Source of the DNA: Cylicocyclus nassatus
Taxonomy: Eukaryota; Nematoda; Chromadorea; Rhabditida; Strongylidae
Direction of reading: 5' to 3'
Length of the DNA stretch: 64,000 nucleotides
NCBI GenBank assembly: GCA_958299035.1
Contig: CATQJL010000223.1
Span: 68,865,006-68,929,005, forward strand
Each line of letters opens with the position of its first letter. Position 1 is the first letter of the stretch. Of the stretch, positions 33,340-44,347 are shown piece after piece. Under the pieces are notes generated by a model. The model was not told the origin of the DNA and ran no database searches. It saw nothing but the letters and a program-made list of their open reading frames with translations. A program made the translations under genes and the position numbers.

Positions 33340-34490
33340 TGACCTAACCATTTTGGAGAGAAGAAGTGTGGCGGCCTCTACGCCTCCAAAGGGTTTTACA
33401 AGGCTGATTTGGATATTTGAAAATTTCAAAAGCTACTCCATTTATTTCCAAATAATAATAAGCCACTTTTTATGTAAACACTGAAAATCCACTTGCAATA
33501 TTGAGATCGTCTTTATTGTTATCTTCTATAATGTTTCCTTAATGGACTCAGGCGGTTATGCCGTCTTTTGCTACTGGATACTCATTAACACGCACTGAAA
33601 CTAATGAGATCTCACTTATGTAGAGAGCCTTATACGTTTGACACTTCATTTAATAGAGACCATACCGCGCTTGGAGCAGACACCGTTTTCCCTTCTACAC
33701 ATTTTTTCGTAGGGTGCAGCGCAGTTTGTTGTTTAGCCTTTTACTGATCAACTCTCGCTTAATGTTGTGCTGTGGGACGTTTACTAAAATAGCACATCTT
33801 TAGTTGGGCTTACATTGCTAACTGCATTGAACACTCTTAGGAACGGAAAACACAAGGCTTTCCTGTTCATATTCGTATGAAGTAGCATGGAGGCAGTATT
33901 TGAATTTGATTGGTAGTTCCGATATTATTTTGTGATTTTTTCCCCCCTCCGCTGCAAACACTGATTGCTATCATGAACACATCACCAATGACTGAATGAT
34001 TTATAATGTTGGATGCGCGAACGTGGCATGTATCATGGACATCTGCAGCTTGTTTTACAATCCAACTCAACATGTACCGCACCGCTAGCCAACAACATCT
34101 GCGTAGAGTTCTAAGGTGACCAGTGACTTATTCATCAACAAACCCATTGGGTAAGATCGGTATTAACAAGTGCCCGCTGGGTTCGCTAACCTATTCACAC
34201 AAGCGAAGTGTGGTCCCTTTCGGGCTCGGTACAACAGATAGAATGGCTTTTTAGCTTTTTGCCACGGAACCAATACACAACGAGACACTTTATTTTAACA
34301 ATAGAAGCAACGGCGACAAAAAGGAGTAAAATTAAAGCGATAAAGGATAGGTGAGGTAGAAACAATAGAACTATTCAAAGCTAGAAGAATTCCTCCGATC
34401 TCTATTTATCCCTGAAAACACGGTCGCTTGGCGGGCCTCTCGTAGGTCGTCACCCCTGATCTCCACGACATGCTCCCCTTTTCGGGGAAA
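33340..34490 (-). mobile_element. LTR-retrotransposon-related segment, copy B
   Basis: Read on the minus strand this runs: possible LTR end (GAGATCGGAGGAATTCTTCT, AATAAAGTGTC), possible primer site (TTGGTTCCGTGGCAAAA), leader (CCGAGCCCGAAAGGGACC), then about 0.9 kb shared with copy C (26490-27430). It links the LTR/leader of copy A with the body of copy C. All three are therefore derivatives of one element family, but B and C lack the gag piece seen in A. A 71-aa minus frame (33867-34082) is unassigned. Confidence 0.65.
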
Positions 34491-35889
34491 ATCTGATTCT
34501 TCTCACATTTCTCAAGAAACTTACTGTCTTTGAATGTTGCACCATGAAGATAAAATGACAAATTTTCTGTCAATGAAATAGTCATCCGAATGAATCAAAA
34601 ACATCGTAGTTTTCGAAAACCACATACTGTGATTTCACCTACAAAAGACGTAAATAATTGTAATCGTACTTGCTTCTTAGTACTTCTCCGCAGGGTTCAT
34701 ACATTAGTGACCCACGGAATAATCTGTCGACAAAGACCTATAAAAACTAATTTGCCGATTTGCGCCTCTCAGAGACCTCTACTCACAATAAAAACATGTA
34801 AGTACGAGTAGTTTTTGCTAGTACGAGTTGAGCTCTCCCGTCTCCGCAAAATATCTAAAGACTTTAGATTGACGTAAAAATTAATTGAGGCAAATGGCAC
34901 GCCGGTTACAGTAATCATAGCAAAGTCACTGTTTCAACGGTGAAAGTCCTCAGGTAAATTTCGCATGCTTCAGATATTCTCCGGCCCTTCCTTTTCGTTT
35001 GAAAAAAACGCTCTTTCAGAAAAATTTTCATTGAGCAGTACTTACTGGCCATCTGTGAATAATATGCGCTGTTTTATACCGTTGCAAAACACGTCCGCAC
35101 AGAAGAATCTAGGTAACAGAAAGAGAATGAGTTAGTGTGGTATATCGTCAGATTAAGCCCATGGTAAACCCCTCCTCATCAGATGATATCCCTTGAAACC
35201 AACCCTTATTTCACATTCGTCAATTGAAATGTCGACCACCCATCTTCCTATGCTTTGAAATATCGGCCGATCACCTGCCGCAGCGACTTCGCCCATCGGT
35301 ATGAATGTCGCAGCAACTTTTCCGCGCTGCCATAAGTTGATGATGAATCGGGAGGTGAACGGCTATAGATGGTGTGCCAAGGTGAACAGAAACCGTAGTT
35401 GAGTTTCTTTTCAACAGCCGAGCAAAGGCAAAGTTCAAAAAAACGTTTTTTGCGTTTTTTTGGAGATGTTGTACGTTTTTCCTTCAGAAAAACCGCTTTA
35501 AATAAAGAGAACGTAAATATATTATCTTTCTGATCGTTTTTGAACAATTGTGATTCTTTTCGTATGAATCCCTAAATATTGCGATTTGTTTTATCTTGTC
35601 TGCTAAGTGAATTTGTAATAGCGTTCACTGTCGATTTTTCGATAGTGGCCGCTATCAAGATTCGCACGCCTAAGTTGCAAAAATTGTAACGCCAGCAGCA
35701 CTTGAAGTAAGCTCTGTCGATTGAAACGCATTAGTTCTTTCCATTTGACGAAACCTGCACAAATGGCAAAAATGTTCTTTTATGAGAAAACGTCCACAAA
35801 TCAGTTTATTTCAAGACAGTCGCTCCCTTGGCAGTGCGCTGAGGCGCCTTGGCGAGCTGAACGCAATGCTTTTTGAGCTACTTTTTTGT
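34491..35889. other. No recognisable gene
   Basis: A 99-codon minus frame (35248-35547) and a 73-codon plus frame (34590-34811) show no known domain. No repeat partner found. Confidence 0.35.
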
Positions 35890-36560
35890 TATCCAGAATC
35901 ATTTTTTGAGAAAATTTCATAAAAAATGTGTTTTGGTCTAAGAGTTCTTTCCGTGGAGTCTACGAGGACTAACTCCCTTTCACGTGTCAGGAAAAAACTA
36001 AAAGGTTTTGGTTCGATTCGACATTTTTTTTCAAGATCTTCAAGTGAGGTAGTGAGCATTTTAGATGACTTGAAAGCATAATCTCGATAGTTTAGAGATA
36101 GAGCCTCAAAAGTGATCTTTGAATATCTGCCCCTACATAAAGTGAGGGTTGTCATAGAAAATAGAAAAGAAAAAAGAGCAGAACAATTAGCAAAAGCAAA
36201 AGAGACTCTTGGAAACCTATGAAAAAGCCGCAGTGAGTGGGATATTTTTTATTTGGCGGCATTTCAAATTGCAGGTTCTCGCGCCGAGAGCAGGCAATAC
36301 ACAACACGGGAGGAAAACGAGAATAATTTCCTTTTGAAGGTTGTTTCAAAAACAGCCATATTTTGAAAGTGATGGCTATCAAGTAGAAGATATGCAAGAA
36401 GAATTAGATACGAAACGCTAAGTTTTGTTTTTACTAATTCGAAGAGCACGTCAAGGACTTTTAGTTTTTATGATTAAATTGAATCCTTCAAATTCTAAGT
36501 CCCGCGTTGTCTTTCCTGTTACTGCGACGTTCTTAGACCATTCATAGAAACTTCCCGAGG
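35890..36560. repeat. Duplicated segment (pairs with 60360-60930)
   Basis: Diverged direct repeat of 60360-60930. Shared words include TAGTTTAGAGATAG, ACAATTAGC.AAAG, TTTGGCGGCATT and GCACGTCAA. Similarity runs about 0.6 kb with frequent indels. Neither copy has a convincing frame (the longest here is 88 codons, minus). Unknown repeat family. Confidence 0.65.
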
Positions 36561-37586
36561 ACAAGCGTTTTGATTTCCCCGAAAGTTAAAGCATAGAAGT
36601 GAATGGAAGCGCAAACATGGGAATTTCGCGAGAGCTTTGACGTCAAGAACGACGCGGATAGGAACTTTCCTAGAATTTCATCGAAAATTTCCAAAAATGC
36701 AGAATAATTTTGAGGACATCAAACAAGGGAACTTCTAAGGTTTCGCATTTCGTAATACTGCCAGTCACTTTATGCGTAAGTGCCACACGCGATCACAGCA
36801 TTCTAGTTTTTTTGTATGTACAATGCTCACTCAACACCTAATCTATAGTAGATGAGATGTGCTTTCGTTGACTTTTGATCGTCTTCATCTTCGTTTTCCA
36901 TATCTTTTTGTTATTTCCTTTCGCAGTCCGAGTTGTCTTGTTTTTGTGTCTTTCAAAGTTTTTTTCATGTTCTTTTTTGTAGCTTCAACATCTGGACATG
37001 TTATATTTGTAACGTGACTTTAAAAAGCTGCTCTATAGTATTGAATCCGCTCAAAACCTATGGAGCATGAAAGATCCAGTCTAAGATTTCTTTCTTCAAT
37101 TGTATACAATCTGCGGTGTCTATGTATGTACTTTTTGTTGTTATATGTAAGAAATTTCTCCTCGTAGTTTTAGTGAATTAATGGAAAAGGCCGCTATCCG
37201 AGGGGGTAGTACAGATGATTGATTGGTAAATTTCCAAGTTAAAAAAATTTTTGAGCCGACTTGAACAGTTTTAACAAGATAGTCAGGTTACAAGTCTCTG
37301 TTTGTTCTTCAACCGAAAAGCTCATTGAGCTGATGTCCCTGCCGCAACTCTCTTTCTTCGCTTTCTACCGCTCACTTCTTGTATGTTTATGGCAATTGCT
37401 CGTTTTCCGTCTTATCTGAACTTACCCAAATTCAGTGAAAAAGTATTGAACTGTCTCTAATTTACTCTTTGGTGACATTCTTGTCATCAAATATTTACTA
37501 TTCCTAACAGTCACGCTTTAAAATGCTACTCTCAATGGTTCCCTGTCAACCTCCCATTACCTTAAGTATTTTTGTATCTCACAAAA

Positions 37587-37925
37587 TTACCACGAAGCCT
37601 TCTTGAGTAAGTCACTGTTAATCTTTTCAATAATCCTTCTAGTGAAAGCCGTGGTTTTGACTTCACACTCATAGTAAAAACAAAAAACAAACCACTGAAC
37701 TTTCGATGTCAAACTTGAGTATAGCACTCCTTTCTTTGTCCCACGAAGTTTTCTTTTTAGCATTTGCAGTTTCCTCCCAACTTTCTTGCGAAAATTTTTC
37801 GGTTTTAATTTCTCCAAAATTTTGTCCTTTAGTTTGTCTTTCCCAAAACACCTTTCATAACGCCTCAAAATCTTTCTTTTCTCGAATTGATCAGCGGGCT
37901 GCAATCTCCAACTTTTTATGGACAT
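37587..37925 (-). CDS. Hypothetical Lys-rich open frame, 112 aa
   Basis: This is the longest frame outside recognised repeats between 36.5 and 42 kb. The predicted product starts MSIKSWRLQPADQFEKRKIL and is strongly basic through residues 15-66 (KDKLKDKILEKLKPKNFRKK, GRKLQMLKRKLRG), probably helical. It has a hydrophobic, aromatic stretch around residues 80-90 (QWFVFCFYYECEV). No signal peptide or known domain. The complementary strand carries a 110-codon frame in the same place, so codon content could be coincidental. It might be an exon or a transposon relic. Confidence 0.2.
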   Translation of the reverse strand: MSIKSWRLQPADQFEKRKILRRYERCFGKDKLKDKILEKLKPKNFRKKVGRKLQMLKRKLRGTKKGVLYSSLTSKVQWFVFCFYYECEVKTTAFTRRIIEKINSDLLKKASW

Positions 37926-38700
37926 TTCTTTTCAAACCGTTTTTTACTTTCGGCATCTCATATAAAACTGAATTCTTGAAAACTTGTCTGAAAAGCATCA
38001 AAAGAATTGACACAAATTCGTTTGACAGTGCACTGTGAGTTTTCATCTTTTTTGCAAAAGTTGTTTTTAGTCTCTTGTATATTTGTTGCGCTGCAAAAGT
38101 AAAGTTCTACACTAACAGTTTTTGACAAACTATGTTGCACAGAGAATACTACCGCAGTTTCTAGGCAGTACTCGAATTTGCTCAGTTTTTTTTGGAAGGT
38201 ACTGATTGTGGAGCTGGCTACGTCGATGTTTCAGTCAGTACATAGCTGGAGATAATGAATTGATAGCGAAGATGAATTAACTATCCTCAGGACAATCTTG
38301 TTTCTCCCTACATTGAGGAAAGGTCAGCACATTAAGAAGATTTGTAAATGAAAATCGAAAAAATTGACGTTGTGGGAGAAATTTTAGTGAACAAAATGAC
38401 AAAGCGGATACTTTTACCTTATGAGAATTGATGATTCTAAATGATAAGTTAATTAGATTTGGTTCAAAATTTACTATAAAAAATTCTGTTACAAATGATG
38501 CTTTTTTGGATGCTATGTTTGTTTGATTTTGGCTTTGTGCATCCCCTATTTTTGAAAGAGGAAGAGATTTACAGAACTTTCCTTATACTTTCGATAAGAA
38601 TAAGATGAATTTTTTAGAGCAAAGACTGTGCAGTCTCATGATACAGCGCTTCATGCCGCTATACTTATCTATCAGTGGTGGATATAAAGGGTAGTAAGAT

Positions 38701-38715
38701 GGGGGGGGGGGGGGG
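38701..38715. repeat. 15-G homopolymer run
   Basis: Uninterrupted G tract in unique-looking sequence, followed by purine-rich GAATTGAAGGAGAGAGGG. The surrounding 36561-39818 contains no recognised repeat or gene apart from the low-confidence frame at 37587-37925. A frame at 39006-39227 with Cys/Asp spacing (KRCLEKQDDCPEG..CDKCEVVEV) is noted but unsupported. Confidence 0.9.
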
Positions 38716-39818
38716 AGAATTGAAGGAGAGAGGGTACCGGACTTATAGAGTTAAATGACTTGTGTTAATTATGTATTTGGAATAATTTTTGAATTTTGGG
38801 GTATGGGCCCACATAAAAGCTGACAAGCATGCAAGAAAATCTCCAAAAGAACTTGGATAACATAAGCTCCGAGAGATTCTTTCTTAAAAGATTCTTCCGG
38901 GCCGCCGCTGTTATTCATCATAGATACAATGGTCAGTACATGAACGGGGTTTTGTAAATGAATGTTCGCGACCGAAAGTAATTTCATATCAACCTGTACT
39001 TTTTTGTGTATTTCCGAAGCACTTTTAGTTTTTTGAATCAATCGTTTACAAATCCTCGTTTGCATACTGACCTTTCCAAGAGATGCCTAGAAAAACAGGA
39101 CGATTGTCCTGAGGGTAAAAAAGGTAGCAATGGGCGAGATGTGTGCGACAAGTGCGAGGTAGTCGAAGTATTGGAAGTCATTATTGCCTCCAAAGGGCGA
39201 GAGTGGAGGAGAACGACTAGCCTTTAGAGGATCTTGCCGGTCCGATTTCTTTGGTAAGTAGATTAGGTTTTTGAGATGGCTGCAATCAAAACTTTCTCCT
39301 TTTTGAATTTGTCCACAATATGCAGATCTTTGTTGTATTCAGTGCAATGATCGTCTAATTCACATGCTTTCATATCTTTCATAACCTGTTATTCGGAAAA
39401 GTTCATTTTTGCTAAACAAAATGACGGATTGAAGACTAAGAGAAAAACAGGCCTACGGAAAGCTCTACATGTTTTTCAAACGATAACACAATTTTATTCA
39501 TTTGAATAAGAACGATATATAGTGTGTATTGGCAAGTAGCATGTGATGAAAGAAAGAATCTACTGCTTGACCGCATTTAAGGACTTTCGGTAGAAAGGTA
39601 ATACGAAAGGATCTTGGAACAGTCGAAGTTAGCTATAGTAAACATTCGAAACTTGTATCATACTTATTTGCAGGCGCACCAGCAACTGAATTGGCTATAA
39701 AAGGTGAGAGGGATAGCAGTATGCCGTCAAACGGTTGAGAACATAGCAGCCATCTGCGTCCAATAATTGAATGTTAGTGACAATTTTTCGATTTTCAATA
39801 TATTACCTCAACATACAC

Positions 39819-39967
39819 GCCTTTGATTCGAAGGGATTGGCGGCTGCAAGGCGACCGCTCGCACCGCGACGCATTCTACGTCTTCCTTTCAAGCGTGCTC
39901 TTTAATCATGCCTCGATTAGGTCTCGAAGTCCCTCTTTCCAGGCGCCAGTCCCTTTAAATGAAAGGT
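39819..39967. mobile_element. TA-type MITE (CCCTTTGATTC family), copy C
   Basis: The ends are CCTTTGATTCGAAGGGATTG and (complement) CCTTTCATTTAAAGGGACTG, with GGCGGCTGCAAGGCGACC inside. The CACCGCGACGCATTCTACGTC interior matches copies A, B and D. The ends have decayed and the target duplication is not visible. Confidence 0.75.
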
Positions 39968-40320
39968 TTTCTCTTTAGAGGTTTAATAGCAATGCTGTTG
40001 CAAATGACAAATCAAACCTTATAAATCATTTGGGCAATTTCTCAATGCTTGGTCAACATGTAATTTATACTTTATGTTTCCACAAAGAAGCTAGTGTGAT
40101 CCCAGATAACTAAAGAATCTGTTTCTGATTTATAATTCTGCTTGCAGGCAAGTATTGTGAAAATTCGTTTCTTGAAATGTTTGTTCATCTGCTAAACATC
40201 ATGTAAAGAGTACAATAAAATCGGAATCTTTGTAAGACCGAAGTTCATTATATTCACGTTTCATCGACGTGCAAATTCACTGATAGGCCCCACAAGTAGT
40301 TGTTTGTTCGCCACCCGCAT

Positions 40321-40372
40321 ACCAATCCCTTTATTCCGCGATGGCGAAAGCATCGCGGAATAAAGGATTGGT
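40321..40372. repeat. Near-perfect 22-bp hairpin
   Basis: ACCAATCC(C)TTTATTCCGCGATG pairs with CATCGCGGAATAAAGGATTGGT around a 7-nt GCGAAAG loop. The only defect is one extra C. It could be a tiny fold-back MITE, a cruciform-forming site or a small-RNA hairpin. No expression evidence can be read from sequence. Confidence 0.8.
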
Positions 40373-40404
40373 GGTCATTTTTCTCTCAAAATTTTTAGAG
40401 CACT

Positions 40405-40440
40405 AACGAGTATGCAGCGCTACCGCTGTGCCATCTCTCC
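40405..40440 (-). other. tRNA 5'-half-like fragment
   Basis: On the minus strand GGAGAGATGGCACAGCGGTA, then GCGCTGCATACTCGT, looks like a tRNA acceptor/D-arm segment with an A box. No B box or 3' half follows. It abuts the hAT insertion target at 40438. Confidence 0.3.
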
Positions 40441-40445
40441 ATAAT

Positions 40446-41180
40446 CAGGGCTCGGCATGAGGTGGCTTTTTCAAAACGAAGTCCCCGCCGATTTCGCTAC
40501 ACAAATACGACATCACCTGTGACGCGATCAGGAATGGATCAATTACAAATAACAAAAAATAATGAAACGAAACTCAAAAGCAGCATGAGCAAACGAAAAT
40601 GATCTAAAGAATTTCGTATTCTCCGAATTGGAGGCATGCTGTGTCCGGCGCGCACCGTTGCGCGCTCGGAGCAGGCTTGCCTCCGCCGTACAAAATATTT
40701 AGAGGGCTGTAATTAGGCGAGGAGGAGGGGGTTTGAGGAGATTCAAAAACTCATTTATAGTGTTTTTGATGTACAACAAAGATATGCTGAACGTGTGAAA
40801 AAATTATATGAAGGAAGGGAAATTTATGACTTTTTCTTTTTACAGCCACCTCAGGTGGCTGTCCAGGTGGCTGTAAAGCCACCTAACTCCGAAAAAAGTT
40901 TGCCGCGACTTCAAATCACATAATTTTTTCATAATTTTTTGCACTTAGTACTAGTCCCCCATTACCCATCTACACACCCATTTTGGTTCCATTTCATTTT
41001 CACTTCGCTGTAAACAAGCCCTTTGTTTGTTTAAGAGACCATGCTGCCGGCATGCCGGCAGCGTGCCGGCAGCAGATCGCAAGACAGTGGCATTCTCTTC
41101 CGCAAAAACGATATCCCCTTTGCTTTTTACCTCCAAAACGATATCCAGCTTGCCCGGTAAGCCACCTGTGCCGAGCCCTG
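40446..41180. mobile_element. hAT element, non-autonomous, copy 1 (735 bp)
   Basis: The termini CAGGGCTCGGCATGAGGTGG and (complement) CAGGGCTCGGCACAGGTGGC are flanked by a perfect 8-bp target duplication TCCATAAT (40438-40445, 41181-41188). The terminal word AGGTGGCT recurs inside at 40850-40890 (CAGCCACCTCAGGTGGCTGT, GTCCAGGTGGCTGTAAAGCC), as expected of hAT subterminal transposase-binding repeats. A GCCGGCA cluster lies at 41045-41075. There is no transposase domain. Best-preserved member of the family with 17175 and 45525. Confidence 0.93.
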
Positions 41181-41567
41181 TCCATAATGTTTGATAGAAC
41201 AATGGTCCTGTAAGTCCCTGCATAGATATCACGGTCGAATTACGGATAGGAGAAACATGCGAAACAAGCTGACTTGAGAAAAAGTCATTTAATGTTTGTT
41301 CTCAATGGCTGGAACTTTTTCAGTAGAGAATTGAAGTTGCAAGTAATTTATTCCATGCTTGATGGCAAACACCTGCCGATTACATTGCTATCTGCGATAA
41401 ATTGACTAGATACATAATGTTGTTGCAAGTTTTTGGCTCTCAGTCAATTTCACAGATCGTCACAAAAGTCATTTTACTCTTTTCGACTAGCAGCGTTCGT
41501 AAATCAAAATTATTGTTTTGAAATTAGACTGCTCGTACTCTAAAGAAATTTTGCTGTACTTTCCATC

Positions 41568-41786
41568 ATGCTAGCGCTATCACGTCTCGTTTTAATCACT
41601 TATAGTTTCGTTACAGTCTTCTGTAGACAGTGGCTAGAGCGCGAACAAGCAAATATTGAGCATTCAGAGAGTTCTCAATTAAAAAGGTTTTTTACTCAAA
41701 AACCCCCTTGGTCTTTAGGACAGAGTCAGTATATGGTTGCCCGCGACACCTTAGAGTCATATTTTTTGAGAAGAAACAAAACTTGA
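41568..41786 (+). CDS. Hypothetical small open frame, 72 aa
   Basis: The product begins MLALSRLVLITYSFVTVFCR, which resembles a signal peptide or membrane anchor, followed by a polar region (QWLEREQANIEHSESSQL..). It lies in sequence without a recognised repeat. No splice context, homologue or codon evidence could be checked, so this may be chance. Confidence 0.15.
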   Translation: MLALSRLVLITYSFVTVFCRQWLEREQANIEHSESSQLKRFFTQKPPWSLGQSQYMVARDTLESYFLRRNKT

Positions 41787-42251
41787 AAATACTCTGTAAT
41801 TAGAGTTTGACAACAATAGTAGAGCCTTAAATATTTCAAATTCAGAAAGCTTAAAGACATAAGTGCACTTACCTGCTATCCATGGCAAAATATTAAATTT
41901 CTGAAACAAAAGATCTGGCAAAACGCCGGGAGCTGTAAAGATACTGCAGAAAGTTTCTTGTCCTAATGGGTTTACTCAATCCATCTGCTGCCTGGACTCT
42001 TTTGCTGGGCTATGAAATTTTGAAAAAATATGGCCAAGCTTGCTTTGGCAAAAATGGTGGGTTGCAACTTTCTTAATTTCTTAAGAGCCCGTTGTTCCCT
42101 CTGCAATGCGAGTATAAACTTTTAGGAAAGATAAAAAACGGTACCGAATGCCTACGAAATCTCCCACATTGTTCTGCGGCAAGTAGCTCTCGTCCAAAAA
42201 AAACAAAATCACTTTGGGACGATCAGTTCAATGAAACAATAAATATAATAT

Positions 42252-42413
42252 TAGGTTGCTGCGAAAGTTTGTTTACATCACTTCCAAAAACTCATAACTT
42301 CTGGATTCCAGAACCGATTGAATACGTACATAGATACTCAGATGTCCCATTTTTACGTGACATGCGGGCCCCAGCACAGAAGTTGCCAATGGTTCCTGTA
42401 ACTCGCTTCAAGC
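42252..42413 (+). mobile_element. Solo mariner-type terminus
   Basis: TA then TTAGGTTGCTGCGAAAGTTT, GTTTACATCAC starts an element whose other end is not seen before the RTE relic. Probably truncated. Confidence 0.5.
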
Positions 42414-43590
42414 ATCCATGATCTTCGACATAGATGGCTGCGTCCATGAGTTCCAGGTGTGAAAAGCGTATCCAGCTGATTTTCCAGTTGGTACATCCGT
42501 TACATGAATACGTCTGCCCATCTCGTTGGTGGTCTTCCTCGGGGACGTTCTGCTTCGCGAGGAATTTACCTGATGTTCTTCATTCCATCTGTTGTCTGTT
42601 CTTCTCATGATGTGACGGGCCTCGATGCTTCGCTTTCGCAGTGCATTCCGCTGAGTCACAAAGACGGGGCATCTTATTAAATCCATACTGCGAAATCCGA
42701 CAAGATGTGTTTGTGTAGGTTCATCTTCAGAAGGCTGGGCATAAGCACTCTGTGGGTGGTCGGGTTGGGCCTAGAGCTTTCGACGTGAGTACAATGTCGG
42801 CCCAAGTCTCAGCTGCGTAACAAAACGCCGGAAGAACGGTTGAGTCAAATCGGTGGGCACGACGCTTCGGTTCCGTCAGATGGTCTTCAGATGGCTTCCT
42901 TCAAAGGTCGGAAGGCGGCCCTGGCTTCTCTTCTTCTCTTGCTCAGTTCCAGATCGTTCTCCATGTTCATTGAACGTCTAAGATACGCGAAAGAAGAATT
43001 ATACATAATAGGAGTGCCTTTCATTCGTTTCTGCATCTTCGCAAAAGTTCTTTTAAAAACTAAGTCTACTTGGTCGAAATTCAATCCTCTTTTCCACTTC
43101 ATTGATTCCCTCTGCATCGTCTCTGCTTCAGTACTGCTTGAAAAGAGAGCGACGTCATCCGCAAAACGAAGGTTTGACAGAAATTTCCCATCAACTCGTA
43201 TACCTCTCACGCCATATTCCAGTAACTTCATCACCTACTGCAAGGCCGCTGTGGCTTCGGCGAGATTGTTCGCCTTGTCAAACCCGCTTCCACTGGTCAG
43301 GTCACTGCATCGTTATTTGACAGTTCTTGTAGCAGTCAGCTAACGTCCTCACGTAAGCTGGGTCAACTCCTTGATCGACTAGCATTGACAAGATGGCGTT
43401 GATTTCGACGCTGTCAAAGGCTTTCTCGTAGTCGACAAAGGTTAGCACGAGGGGTAGTCGGTATTTTCGGCAGATTTCTATGACCCTCGAAACCGTCTGG
43501 ATGTGGTCCATGCAGCTGAATCCTTGGGAAATCCTCCAGCTTCGCTAAAAGCTTGTACATCACACTTAGCAGGCGTATTGATTGCTCATG
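42414..43590 (-). pseudogene. RTE-type non-LTR retrotransposon reverse transcriptase relic
   Basis: On the minus strand, from 43590 down, the frames read LLSVMYKLL, then MDHIQTVSRVIEICRKYRLP, LVLTFVDYEKAFDSV (catalytic block A), ILSMLVDQGVDPAYVRTLAD, GIRVDGKFLSNLRFADDVAL (FADD catalytic block C), RSMNMENDLELSKRR.., and near the C-terminus EARHIMRRTDNRWNEEH and an SRSRTSPRKTTNEMGRR stretch corresponding to the usual PRGRPPTRW. These are family landmarks of RTE elements frequent in strongylid nematodes. Stops, at least three frame changes and a deletion before the MDHIQT block show it is dead and 5'-truncated (no endonuclease). Plus-strand frames here, including one of 167 codons, are shadows. 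Confidence 0.88.
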
Positions 43591-43893
43591 GAACCGAGTT
43601 GATTACTTTCATTTTTTGTATGAATAGCGAATCATGACCTTTAGAGCGGTTCTTAGCCGCTCAAAAATATCCGCGATACTTAAAATAAAGCGGTAGAAGA
43701 AATTTACTCAAATTTCGAGTTTTCTGTGAGGGTCACAAAAAATCTGAACTTATGTAATCGGAGCAGTGTTCTGTATAGGTTTTATACCTGCTCTTTCTAA
43801 CTCAGCAAAATTTGCACTGAACGTCTGCGTCAAAAGCTATGATTTTCGCAAAAAAAAATGCCAAGAAATCAAATCCGCTGTTTTGTGCTGCTA

Positions 43894-44345
43894 TTGGGTT
43901 GTTCCAGAAGTAAGCGTATTTCTAAATAAGTCAAACTGTTTTTGTTTTCCTGGCAGACTTGGGCTACCATTTAATAGAGCGAAGCAAGCCCTACAAAAGA
44001 ATGCAAAAGTTCCGTTTATGTCGTAGTCCAGGTAAAGTTTGGAGCAAAAAAAAAATTTTACCTGAAAATTGGATTTTTGCGAAGAATAATCGTACGGGAC
44101 TCAAACTTGGTCATTATACAGTAGACACATAGTAGTACTGAAACAAGTCTTGTCATGTCCGATCGTTAGGGTAGCTGAAAATTTTTGATTTTTGCATCCA
44201 TATTCTACCCGGATCGTGACTTAGACGGTTCCCTGGCGGTCATTTTGTAAAGCTTGTTTCGCTCTATCGAATGGTTCCCCAATGGTGCCAGGAAAGCAAA
44301 ACCGTTTGATTTATCTAAATACGGTTTACTTTTGGGACAACCTAA
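43894..44345. mobile_element. Mariner-type palindromic MITE, 452 bp
   Basis: The ends TTGGGTTGTTCCAGAAGTAA and (complement) TTAGGTTGTCCCAAAAGTAA continue through GTATTT..ATAA.TCAAACGGTTTTG and AATAGAGCGAAGCAAGC on both sides. TA precedes the left end (43892-43893); the right flank is TT, so the duplication has decayed. A half copy lies at 32880-33029. Confidence 0.82.
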
Positions 44346-44347
44346 TT

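Noticed and set aside
40983..41232. Coding frames of 61-93 codons
   Set aside because: They lie within the non-autonomous hAT element and span its terminal repeats.
42840..43343. 167-codon plus-strand open frame, the longest in the window
   Set aside because: It is the antisense shadow of the RTE reverse-transcriptase relic, whose catalytic motifs lie on the minus strand.
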